A stretch of DNA of 49,019 nt from CAZABC01 sp964483405. Lineage in GTDB: Bacteria; Chloroflexota; Limnocylindria; Limnocylindrales; CSP1-4. Of the stretch, positions 25,026-36,200 are shown one piece after another (within the stretch, counting starts at the first letter, position 1; each line of letters opens with the position of its first letter). The stretch is from NCBI GenBank assembly GCA_964483405.1, contig CAZABC010000018.1:1-49019 (forward strand), written 5' to 3'. Under the pieces are notes generated by a model. The model ran no database searches. It was given only the letters and a program-made list of their open reading frames with translations, and was not told the origin of the DNA. The position numbers and the translations under genes are program-made.

Positions 25026-25162
25026 GGGACGCGGAGATCGCGCGTCCGTTGCAGCCGCCGTCGCGCGCGGGCGGGTTGGCGCGCGGGGGCTCGAGTGACC
25101 GCGGGCTCGGTGTGGGCCGGCCGCCCGCCGACGTCGGGCGCGTCGGGCCGGCGGGAGGCCGG

Positions 25163-26023
25163 TCAGCGATCGAGGGCGCGGTAGCGGCGGATACCGAGCG
25201 GGGCGAAGGTCGCGACGATCACGGCGATCCAGGCGAACGAGAGGGCGATCGGGTACTCGGCCGGCAGGCCCTCGGTGACGAACGGGTTCGGGTTCCCGAA
25301 CAGGTCGCGCGTCGCGGCCGTGACGATGCTGATCGGGTTCCACTCGGCGATCGGCTGGAGCCACTCGGGCAGGGTCTCGATCGGCACGAAGACGTTCGAG
25401 ATGAAGGTCAGCGGGAAGAGCGTCGTGAAGACGACCTGCTGGGCCACCTCCACCGTCGGCACCGACAGCCCGAGGAACACGCCGAGCCACGACATCGCGA
25501 GGGCGAACAGGAGGAGGATGACGACCCCGAGGAGGAACTCCGGGAGCGAGCTGTCGACCCGCCAGCCGACGACCACCCCGGCGCCCATCAGGACGACGAG
25601 GATGCCGGCGTTGTAGATGACGTCGGACAGCGTCCGACCCGAGAGGACGGCCGAGCGGGCCATCGGCAGCGAGCGGAACCGGTCGATGATGCCCTTGTGG
25701 GTGTCGTCGGCGATGCCGATCGCCGTCGTGGCGGCGGCGAAGGTCAGCGTCTGGACGAAGATCCCCGGCATCAGGTACTCGGTGTACGAGCCGCCGCCGG
25801 GCAACGGGATCGCCCCGCCGAAGACGAAGGCGAACAGCAGCACGAACATGATCGACTGGAGCACCGCGAAGATCGCGAGCTCCGGGATCCGCGGGATCCG
25901 CTTCAGGTTCCGCCAGGCGACGACGAGGCCGTCGCCGACCGCCTGTCGCGGGCCACCCGTCGCGGGACGCGCCCCGTCGGGGCCGGTCCGGGCCGCGCCG
26001 CCCGCCGATGCCTGGCCGCTCAT
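25163..26023 (-). CDS. ABC-2 type transporter permease (DrrB-like)
   Basis: A 286-residue ABC-2 membrane protein. Its N-terminal cytoplasmic segment precedes six helices, starting with IPELAIFAVLQSIMFVLLFAFVFGG. It has the family words TFAAATTAIGIADDTHKGIIDRFRSLPMARSAVL and FISNVFVPIETLPEWLQPIAEWNPIS, as in the daunorubicin-resistance exporter permease DrrB. It should pair with the adjacent ATPase to export a lipophilic compound or polymer of unknown identity. ATG 26023 overlaps the ATPase stop (ATGA). Confidence 0.92.
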   Translation of the reverse strand: MSGQASAGGAARTGPDGARPATGGPRQAVGDGLVVAWRNLKRIPRIPELAIFAVLQSIMFVLLFAFVFGGAIPLPGGGSYTEYLMPGIFVQTLTFAAATTAIGIADDTHKGIIDRFRSLPMARSAVLSGRTLSDVIYNAGILVVLMGAGVVVGWRVDSSLPEFLLGVVILLLFALAMSWLGVFLGLSVPTVEVAQQVVFTTLFPLTFISNVFVPIETLPEWLQPIAEWNPISIVTAATRDLFGNPNPFVTEGLPAEYPIALSFAWIAVIVATFAPLGIRRYRALDR

Positions 26024-27030
26024 GCCGCGCTCCGGCCGGGGCCCGCGCCGATCGTGACCGCGGCTGCCTCGGCCGCCTCGTCGACCGCGGCGTGCCCGGT
26101 CAGGGCCAGGAAGACGTCGTCGAGCGTCGGCCGGCGCAGCGCGATGTCGTCGATCCCGATCTCGGCTTCGTCGAGGTCCCGGACGACCTGGACGAGTCGC
26201 TGCGAGCCGCCATCGGTCGCGACGGTGAGCTTGCGGGTGTGCTCGTCGAGCGTGACCTCGCCACGGCCATCGCGGCGAAGGACCTCCATCGCCGTCATGA
26301 TGTCGGACCGGCCGTGGACGACGACCTCGATCCGCTCGCCGCCGACCTGGGCCTTCAGCTCGTCCGCGGTCCCGCGGGCGATGATCCGGCCGTGATCGAC
26401 GACGGCGATCGAATCGGCCAACTCGTCGGCCTCCTCGAGGTACTGGGTCGTCAGGAGGAGCGTCGTCCCGGCGCGGACGAGATCGCGGATGACGCCCCAC
26501 ATCCCGAGCCGGCTACGCGGGTCGAGCCCGGTCGTCGGCTCGTCGAGGAAGATGATCCGGGGCCTGCCGATGAGGGCGCTCGCGAGGTCGAGCCGGCGCC
26601 GCATGCCGCCCGAGTACGTCTTGACCGTCCGGTCGGCCGCCTCGACGAGGTCGAAGCGCTCCAGCAGGTCGTCGGCCCGGCGGTGCGACTCGGCCGATGC
26701 GACCTGGTAGAGCCGGCCGAACATCCAGAGGTTCTCGCGGGCCGTGAGGTTCTCGTCGATCGCGGCGTACTGGCCGGACAGGCCGATGAGCGACCGGAGG
26801 GCCTGGGCGTCGCGGACGACGTCGTAGCCGGCGACCGTCGCCCGACCCGCGTCGGGCCGCAGCAGCGTCGCCAGGATCCGGACGGTCGTCGTCTTGCCGG
26901 CGCCGTTCGGTCCGAGCAGGCCGAGGACGGTCCCCTCGGCCACCGACAGGTCGACGCCGTCGAGCGCGCGGACCTCGGTCTTGCGGCCGCGGTAGACCTT
27001 GACGAGCCCTTCCGCGGTGATGACGTCCAT
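26020..27030 (-). CDS. ABC transporter ATP-binding protein (DrrA-like)
   Basis: A 336-residue ATPase of the daunorubicin-resistance (DrrA) group. Walker A is GPNGAGKTT (40-48), the Q-loop is in GLSGQYAAIDENLT, the signature is YSGGMRRRLDLASAL (from 139), Walker B is IIFLDEPTTGLDP (159 onward), and the switch region is LLLTTQYLEEADELAD. The C-terminal 100 residues form the DrrA-type extension (RRPTLDDVFLALTGH). It works with the downstream permease. ATG 27030 follows a TAGCCT box by nine bases and lacks a Shine-Dalgarno sequence. Confidence 0.95.
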   Translation of the reverse strand: MDVITAEGLVKVYRGRKTEVRALDGVDLSVAEGTVLGLLGPNGAGKTTTVRILATLLRPDAGRATVAGYDVVRDAQALRSLIGLSGQYAAIDENLTARENLWMFGRLYQVASAESHRRADDLLERFDLVEAADRTVKTYSGGMRRRLDLASALIGRPRIIFLDEPTTGLDPRSRLGMWGVIRDLVRAGTTLLLTTQYLEEADELADSIAVVDHGRIIARGTADELKAQVGGERIEVVVHGRSDIMTAMEVLRRDGRGEVTLDEHTRKLTVATDGGSQRLVQVVRDLDEAEIGIDDIALRRPTLDDVFLALTGHAAVDEAAEAAAVTIGAGPGRSAA

Positions 27031-27039
27031 GGAGCTGAC

Positions 27040-27045
27040 AGGCTA
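27040..27045 (-). promoter_or_regulatory. -10 box TAGCCT of the DrrAB-type operon
   Basis: Nine bases separate TAGCCT from ATG 27030 on the minus strand, so the mRNA would carry only about two or three untranslated bases. Confidence 0.45.
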
Positions 27046-27147
27046 GCAGGCGACGGCGATCCGCCTGCGGGTATGGCCGGCGCTGGGCGTGCGGAGGGGA
27101 GCCGTTCGCGGCGCTCGGCCGCGGCGGACGGATCCGGACCGACGCGG

Positions 27148-27153
27148 TACCCT
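27148..27153 (+). promoter_or_regulatory. -10 box TACCCT of the secreted C39-like gene
   Basis: TACCCT ends nine bases before ATG 27163, which has no Shine-Dalgarno sequence. This predicts a near-leaderless transcript. Confidence 0.4.
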
Positions 27154-27162
27154 CGGGCGGCC

Positions 27163-27930
27163 ATGCGCCCCCTCGCCGCCCTCGTCCTCGCCGTCGCCGT
27201 CGTCGCCGGCCCGCTCGCCGGCAGCGCGACCGCGACCGGGCCCGCCACCACGCCGGAGGGCTCCGCGAGCACCGCGGCGGCCGCCCCGTACACGCTCGAC
27301 CTCGCCGAGGCGCGCGACTGGGTGGCCCAGACGAACTTCGTCCAGTGCGTCGGGGCGAGCATGCAGATGATGGCCAACATCGTCGAGCCGGGGGCCGACC
27401 GGACGGCCGGGACCCAGCTCGATCTCCAGCAGCTCGCCCGCCGGCTCAGCGGCCCGAGCAACTTCGGCCGCGAGCGGCAGGGGGCGAGCATCCGCGGCTG
27501 GGTGGCCGGCCTCAACCACCTCGGCTACGGCCCGTACCGCATCGTCGGCGATGCCTCGCTCCAGGACGCGCTGCGGAGCGCGGCGCGGGCGATGCGGGCC
27601 ACCGGCCGGCCGGTCGGCCTCCTCGTCTGGCGCGGTCGCCACGCCTGGGTCATGAGCGGGTTCCGGGCGACCGCCGACCCGGCGGCGACCGACCGCTTCC
27701 AGGTCACCGCGGTCCGGGTCCTCGACCCGCTCTACCCGCACGGCTCCGCGACCTGGGGGGCGAGCCCGTCGCCGAAGGGCTGGACGAGCGTCGAGGCGGT
27801 CGGCCGCCAGTTCGTCGCCCGCTCCATGAGCTCGTCGGGGCGCTGGCTGACGTCGGGTCTCGCCGGCAAGTGGGTGCTCGCGCTGCCGGTCAGCCCGCTC
27901 CCCACCCCGGTCGCGACCCGGGTCAGCTGA
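27163..27930 (+). CDS. Secreted papain-like (C39-type) cysteine-protease-fold protein
   Basis: A 255-residue protein. The N-terminal signal peptide (PLAALVLAVAVVAGPLAGSATA) is followed by an A/S/T-rich stretch to about residue 42. The rest fits a C39/papain-like fold: NFVQCVGASMQMM with Cys62, GRHAWVMSGF with His160, and VRVLDPLYP with Asp188 as the third member. Such bacterial proteins are extracytoplasmic peptidases or amidases; no substrate is visible. The C-terminal 60 residues carry a KWVLALPVSP segment. The gene is divergent from the DrrAB-like pair and ends eight bases inside the 3' end of the Hcy-methyltransferase gene. Confidence 0.7.
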   Translation: MRPLAALVLAVAVVAGPLAGSATATGPATTPEGSASTAAAAPYTLDLAEARDWVAQTNFVQCVGASMQMMANIVEPGADRTAGTQLDLQQLARRLSGPSNFGRERQGASIRGWVAGLNHLGYGPYRIVGDASLQDALRSAARAMRATGRPVGLLVWRGRHAWVMSGFRATADPAATDRFQVTAVRVLDPLYPHGSATWGASPSPKGWTSVEAVGRQFVARSMSSSGRWLTSGLAGKWVLALPVSPLPTPVATRVS

Positions 27931-29815
27931 CCGTCGCGCGCAGCCGGCGGACGAGCTCGGCACAGGCCTCGTAGCGGCCGAACGACGGCATCAGGTACGT
28001 CCCGGCGACGAGCGGCCGGACGGCCTCGAGCAGCTCGAGTGCGAGCGCCGTACCGACCTCGGTCCCGCGCTCGCCCGCGTCGCGCATCCGGGTCCGCGTC
28101 GCCTCGGGGATCGTGATCCCGGGGACCTCGTTGTGGAGGAACTCGGCGTGCCGAGCGCCGTGGAGCGGCAGGACGCCGAGCAGGACCGGCACCGGGAAGC
28201 CGCCCGGTCCGAACCGCCGGCGGGCCTCCGCGAGCATCACCTCGACCTGGGCGACGTCGTACAGCGGCTGGGTCATGACGAGGTGGGCGCCGGCGGCGAG
28301 CTTGCGCTCGAGCCGGTCCCACTCGGTCGCGGTGTCCGCCGCCGTCGGGTCGAGGGCGCAGGCGATCGTGAACCCGGCCCGCTGGCCGATCGGCGAGCCG
28401 GCCGCGTCCTCGCCCCGGTCGAGCCGGGCGAGGATCTCGATCAGCCCGATCGAGTCGACGTCCCAGACGCCCGTCCCGGTCGGATAGTCGCCGACGCGCG
28501 GCGGGTCGCCGGTCAGGGCGAGGACGTTCCGCACGCCGAGCGCGTGGGCTCCGAGCAGCTCCGACTCGAGGGCCATCAGGTTGCGGTCACGGGTCGTGAC
28601 GTGGACGAGGCACTCGAGGTCGAGGTCGTGCTGGATCGCGAACGCCGAGGCCATCGCGCCCATCCGGACGCGGGCCATCGCCGAGTCGCTGATGTTCACG
28701 AGGTCGACGCCGGCCGTCCGGAGCAGCCGGGCGGCCTCGAGCGTCCGGTCGATGCGGATCGAGCGCGGCGGGTCGATCTCGACCGAGATGACGAACCGGC
28801 CCTCGGCCAGCGCCCGCGCGAGGCGGGTCGGGGACGGGGCGTCGCCGACGGTCAGGTCCTCGCCGCCGGTGGCCGCGGCCCTGACCGGGCCGGCCTCGAT
28901 GACAGCCGGCTCGGCGGTCGCGGTCCCGGCTGCGTCGAGCGCCCGGCGCATCGCGGCGACGTGCTCGGGGGTGGTCCCGCAGCAGCCACCGACGATGGCG
29001 GCGCCCGCAGCGACGAAGCGGGGCGTCATCGCCGCGAGGTACTCGGGGCTGGCCGTGTAGACGAAGCGGCCCTCGAGTCGCTGCGGGAGCCCCGCGTTCG
29101 GCATGACCGAGACGGCGGAGCCGGCGAGCGCGGGGGCGATGACCTCGAGTGCCTCCAGGCACGCCTCCGGACCGGCGCCGCAGTTGACCCCGACCACGTC
29201 GACGCCGGCGGCGACGAGCGCGGCACCCGCCTCGGCCGGCCCGGTCCCGTCGGGCAGGACCAGCTCCTCGCCGAAGGTGAGCGAGGCGACGAGCGGCAGG
29301 TCGGCCGCCCGGCGAGCCTCGTCGACCGCGAGGAGGAGGTGCTCGAGGAGGGTGAAGGTCTCGAGGACGAGCAGGTCGACGCCACCCTCGAGGAGCCCCT
29401 CGATCGCCTCCCGGAACGCCGCCCGGACCTCCGCCTCGCCGAGGTGGAGGAGCTCCCGCGTCGGGGCGCCCAGCGGACCGACCGATCCGCCGACGAGCGC
29501 GTCGCGACCGCTGACGTCCCGCGCCTCACGGGCGAGCTGCGCGCCCCGCCGATTCAGCCGCCCGGCTCGGTCGGCCAGCCCGTGCCCGGCGAGCCGGACG
29601 CGGTTGGCCCCGAACGTCGCGGTCTCGACCATGTCGGCACCGGCCTCGAGGTACTCGCGGTGGACCGCCCCGATCAGGTCCGGGCGCGAGTCGACCAGCT
29701 CGTCGAGGGCGGCCCGCTGGGGGATGCCGCGGGCGTGGAGGAGCGTCCCCATCGCCCCGTCGGCGAGGAGCGGCCCGCGGGCCAGCCGGTCGCGGAGGCG
29801 TTGCCGGGCGTCCAT
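27923..29815 (-). CDS. Bifunctional homocysteine S-methyltransferase / methylenetetrahydrofolate reductase
   Basis: A 630-residue two-domain enzyme (YitJ-type). Residues 1-300 are a Zn-dependent homocysteine methyltransferase: GAMGTLLHARG, VNCGAGPE with Cys212, and GGCCGTTPEH with Cys278-Cys279 as zinc ligands. Residues 325-630 are a MetF-like FAD barrel: FVISVEIDPPRS (Glu346 as the catalytic acid), LALTGDPPR, and AAGAHLVMTQPLYDVAQVEVML. The MetF half makes 5-methyl-THF; the Hcy half makes methionine. Its gene is divergent from metH, which uses the MetF product. ATG 29815 is 31 bases from the metH ATG. Confidence 0.95.
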   Translation of the reverse strand: MDARQRLRDRLARGPLLADGAMGTLLHARGIPQRAALDELVDSRPDLIGAVHREYLEAGADMVETATFGANRVRLAGHGLADRAGRLNRRGAQLAREARDVSGRDALVGGSVGPLGAPTRELLHLGEAEVRAAFREAIEGLLEGGVDLLVLETFTLLEHLLLAVDEARRAADLPLVASLTFGEELVLPDGTGPAEAGAALVAAGVDVVGVNCGAGPEACLEALEVIAPALAGSAVSVMPNAGLPQRLEGRFVYTASPEYLAAMTPRFVAAGAAIVGGCCGTTPEHVAAMRRALDAAGTATAEPAVIEAGPVRAAATGGEDLTVGDAPSPTRLARALAEGRFVISVEIDPPRSIRIDRTLEAARLLRTAGVDLVNISDSAMARVRMGAMASAFAIQHDLDLECLVHVTTRDRNLMALESELLGAHALGVRNVLALTGDPPRVGDYPTGTGVWDVDSIGLIEILARLDRGEDAAGSPIGQRAGFTIACALDPTAADTATEWDRLERKLAAGAHLVMTQPLYDVAQVEVMLAEARRRFGPGGFPVPVLLGVLPLHGARHAEFLHNEVPGITIPEATRTRMRDAGERGTEVGTALALELLEAVRPLVAGTYLMPSFGRYEACAELVRRLRATVS

Positions 29816-29823
29816 CGGTCGGC

Positions 29824-29833
29824 AGCGTACACT
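29824..29833. promoter_or_regulatory. Bidirectional promoter: overlapping divergent -10 boxes
   Basis: AGCGTACACT holds TACACT on the plus strand (29828-29833) for metH and TACGCT on the minus strand (29829-29824) for the Hcy-methyltransferase/MetF gene. The two -10 boxes share their TA. Plus-strand transcripts would have about a 7-nt leader, and minus-strand ones about 1-2 nt. Confidence 0.5.
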
Positions 29834-29846
29834 CGGCCGACAGCCG

Positions 29847-33557
<3,711 letters not shown>

Positions 33558-33643
33558 CCCCCGGCGGCCGAAGGCGCGCCGTGTCCTCGTGGCGCACGCC
33601 GGCCTGACCGCGGCGCGACGTGGCGGCACGACCCACGGGTCGC

Positions 33644-33649
33644 TAGCCT
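33644..33649 (+). promoter_or_regulatory. -10 box TAGCCT of the epimerase-SDR operon (leaderless)
   Basis: TAGCCT is six bases before GTG 33656, repeating the spacing seen at other leaderless starts here. Confidence 0.5.
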
Positions 33650-33655
33650 GACCGC

Positions 33656-34474
33656 GTGGACGCCGAAGGACGCCTCGAGCTCACGGCACCCGGCGTGATC
33701 GCCCGGCTCGATCCCGGTGCCGGCGGCCGGGTCGCCGCGCTCGTCGTCGGCGGCCTCGACCTGCTCCTGACGGAGGGGTACGGTCCGATCGCCTGGGGCT
33801 GCTACCCGATGGTCCCCTGGGCCGGGCGGCTCCGCGACGGCCGGCTCCGCTGGGGCGGCGAGGAGCACCGACTGCCGACCACGATGCCCCCGCACGCGAT
33901 CCACGGCACGACCTGGGACGCTCCGTGGCGGGTCGCCGAGGCCCGCCCGGACCGGGCCCGCCTCGAGATCGAGCTCGGGCCGCCCTGGCCGTTCGGCGGG
34001 CGCGCGGTCCACGAGGTCGTGCTCGGTCCGGATGCGCTGGCGCTCCGGCTCGAGGTCCACGCCGGCGACCGGCCGATGCCGGCGATCGTCGGCTGGCACC
34101 CGTGGTTCGCCCGACGCCTCGCCCGCGGCGACCCGGCCATCCTCGACCTCGCCGCCGGCGGGATGCTCGCCAAGGGCCCCGACGGCCTGCCGACCGGCGA
34201 GGTCGTCCCCCCGCCGCCGGGTCCGTGGGACGACTGCTTCATCGGCCTCGTCCGACCGCCGGTGGTCCGCTGGCCCGGGGCCGTCGCGGTGTCGGTGCGC
34301 TCGGACGCCGCCTGGTGGGTCGTCTACACCGAGCGCGAGGAGGGCATCTGCATCGAGCCGCAGACCGGTCCGCCGAACGGCTTCTGGACCGGCGAGCACG
34401 CCACGGTCTCGCCGGGTGAGCCGCTCGTCGCGACGATGACCCTGGCCTGGGAACGCCTCGGGAGGACGCCATGA
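33656..34474 (+). CDS. Aldose 1-epimerase (galactose mutarotase-like) family protein
   Basis: A 272-residue beta-sandwich mutarotase. Recognisable points are YPMVPWAGRLRDGR (substrate-binding Arg58), HAIHG (His83), VGWHPWF (His148 as acid), WDDCF (Asp193) and ICIEPQTGPPNGF (Glu234 as base). All catalytic residues of the GalM superfamily are in place. It would interconvert alpha and beta forms of a sugar; the sugar is unknown. Its stop overlaps the first SDR start (ATGA), so it is the first gene of a three-gene operon probably for sugar oxidation. Confidence 0.88.
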   Translation: MDAEGRLELTAPGVIARLDPGAGGRVAALVVGGLDLLLTEGYGPIAWGCYPMVPWAGRLRDGRLRWGGEEHRLPTTMPPHAIHGTTWDAPWRVAEARPDRARLEIELGPPWPFGGRAVHEVVLGPDALALRLEVHAGDRPMPAIVGWHPWFARRLARGDPAILDLAAGGMLAKGPDGLPTGEVVPPPPGPWDDCFIGLVRPPVVRWPGAVAVSVRSDAAWWVVYTEREEGICIEPQTGPPNGFWTGEHATVSPGEPLVATMTLAWERLGRTP

Positions 34475-35322
34475 CCAAGCCCGCTGCCCTCGCGCCGGCG
34501 CCACGACCGGCCGCGGCGACCCCGGACGGGCCGCTGGCCGGCCGCGTCGCGCTCGTGACCGGCGCGGGAAGCCCGGTCGGCATCGGCTTCGCGTGCGCCC
34601 GAGCGCTCGCCCGCGACGGCGCGACCGTCGCCCTCATCTCGACGACCGAGCGGATCCTCGACCGGGCCGACGAGCTCGCCGCCGGGACCGGGGCGACCTC
34701 CCTCGGGCTCGTCGCCGACCTCGCCGACCCGACGCAGGCGACCGCCGCGGTGCGCTCGGTCGAGGAGCGCTTCGGCCGGCTCGACGTCCTCGTGAACAAC
34801 GCCGGGATGACGTCGCAGCTGCGACCGGCGGTCAGTCGCGCCCTCGCCGCCTACAGCGACGACGAGTGGGCCGAGTCGATCGCCGCGAACCTGACGATCG
34901 CCTTCAGCGTGACCCGGGCCGCCCTCCCCGGGATGGTCGCCCGGGGCTGGGGCCGGGTCGTCAACATGTCGTCGGTGACGGGGCCGGTCGTCGCGATCGC
35001 CGAGGACGCGGCATACGCCGCCGGCAAGGCCGGGCTGACCGGCCTCACGCGGGCGCTCGCGATCGAGGTCGCCCGCCACGGGGTCACCGTGAACGCGGTC
35101 GGCCCGGGCTGGATCGCGACCGAGTCGAGCCCCGGGAGCGAGGTCGAGGCCGGCCGATACACCCCCGCGGGGCGGCCCGGGACCCCCGACGAGGTCGCCG
35201 CCTGCGTCCGCTTCCTCGCCTCGCCGGACGCGTCGTACGTCACCGGGATCCTGCTCGTCGTCGACGGCGGGAACACGCTCGTCGAGGACCATCGGCCCGA
35301 GGCCGCGAGGGTGACGTCGTGA
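34471..35322 (+). CDS. Short-chain dehydrogenase/reductase (first of pair)
   Basis: A 283-residue classical SDR. The nucleotide loop is TGAGSPVGIGF (30-40), then LVNNAG (107-112), NMSSVTG (165-171) and the YxxxK pair in AYAAGKAG (Tyr182, Lys186). A long A/P-rich N-terminal extension of about 23 residues precedes the fold. The loop has one residue more (TGAGSPVGIG) than TGxxxGIG. By context it oxidises a sugar or its lactone precursor using NAD(P)+. ATG 34471 overlaps the epimerase stop, and its own stop overlaps the next gene (GTGA). Confidence 0.9.
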   Translation: MTKPAALAPAPRPAAATPDGPLAGRVALVTGAGSPVGIGFACARALARDGATVALISTTERILDRADELAAGTGATSLGLVADLADPTQATAAVRSVEERFGRLDVLVNNAGMTSQLRPAVSRALAAYSDDEWAESIAANLTIAFSVTRAALPGMVARGWGRVVNMSSVTGPVVAIAEDAAYAAGKAGLTGLTRALAIEVARHGVTVNAVGPGWIATESSPGSEVEAGRYTPAGRPGTPDEVAACVRFLASPDASYVTGILLVVDGGNTLVEDHRPEAARVTS

Positions 35323-36161
35323 CCCGCCGTCGCGCGCCCGGCCCGCCGCCGACCGGCTCGCCCGTCCGGGTCGTCCTCGTCACCGGCGCGGCCGGTGGGA
35401 TCGGCGGCGCCACGGTCGAGCGGTACGCCGCCGGCGGCTGGGCCGTGGCCCTCGTCGACCTCGACGGGGCGACCGTGGAGGCCCGGGCTGCCGGGCTCGT
35501 GGCTGCCGGGCACCCTGCGCTCGGGGTCACGGGCGACGTCCGCGTGGTCGCCGACTGCGACCGCGCCGTGGCGGCGACGATCGAGCGGTTCGGCCGGCTC
35601 GACGCCGTCGTCAACGCCGCCGGGATCTGGCGCGAGGGCCGCGCCGACCAGACGAGCGAGGCGGACTGGGACGACGTCATCGACGTGAACCTCAAGGGCA
35701 CCTTCTTCATCGCCCGGGCCGCCATCCCCCACCTCGAGCGGACCGGGGGCGTCATCCTCAACCTCTCGTCGGACGCGGGGATCCAGGGCAACGCCGGGTC
35801 GGCGGTCTACGGCGCCTCGAAGGGCGGCGTCAGCATCCTGACCAAGGCGCTCGCGCTCGAGCTCGCGCCGCGCGGGGTCCGGGTCAACGCCGTCTGCCCC
35901 GGCGATGTCATGAGCCCGATGCTGCGGTTCCAGGCCGACCGCTACGGCGGCGGCGACCCGCAGGGCTATCTCGACACGCTGCTGCGGGGCTACCCGCAGG
36001 GCGAGCGGGCCAGGTTCATCCGGACCGACGAGGTCGCCGAGCTGCTCTGGTACCTCGCCCAGCCAGCGGCCGAGCCGATCACCGGAGCGCTGCTCTCCAT
36101 CGACTTCGGGATCTCGGCCGGCCTCGGGCCGGACGTCGGGACAGGCGCGGGAGGGCGGTAG
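35319..36161 (+). CDS. Short-chain dehydrogenase/reductase (second of pair)
   Basis: A 280-residue classical SDR with TGAAGGIGGATV (22 on), VVNAAG, LNLSSDAG (Ser151), VYGASKGG (Tyr164, Lys168) and VNAVCPGDVMSPM. VDLDG after the second strand suggests NAD+ preference (acidic residue at that site). A 14-residue basic/proline leader precedes the fold; it starts at GTG 35319 in a GTGA overlap with the previous SDR. The two SDRs are not close copies. The operon (epimerase, SDR, SDR) looks like a small sugar or polyol oxidation route. Confidence 0.9.
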   Translation: MTRRRAPGPPPTGSPVRVVLVTGAAGGIGGATVERYAAGGWAVALVDLDGATVEARAAGLVAAGHPALGVTGDVRVVADCDRAVAATIERFGRLDAVVNAAGIWREGRADQTSEADWDDVIDVNLKGTFFIARAAIPHLERTGGVILNLSSDAGIQGNAGSAVYGASKGGVSILTKALALELAPRGVRVNAVCPGDVMSPMLRFQADRYGGGDPQGYLDTLLRGYPQGERARFIRTDEVAELLWYLAQPAAEPITGALLSIDFGISAGLGPDVGTGAGGR

Positions 36162-36200
36162 GGGCCAGGAGGCGGTCGCGGGCCGGAGGGCCGGCGGGCG

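Noticed and set aside
29816..29846. Cobalamin or SAM riboswitch for metH
   Set aside because: Only 31 bases separate the divergent start codons, too short for any known riboswitch.
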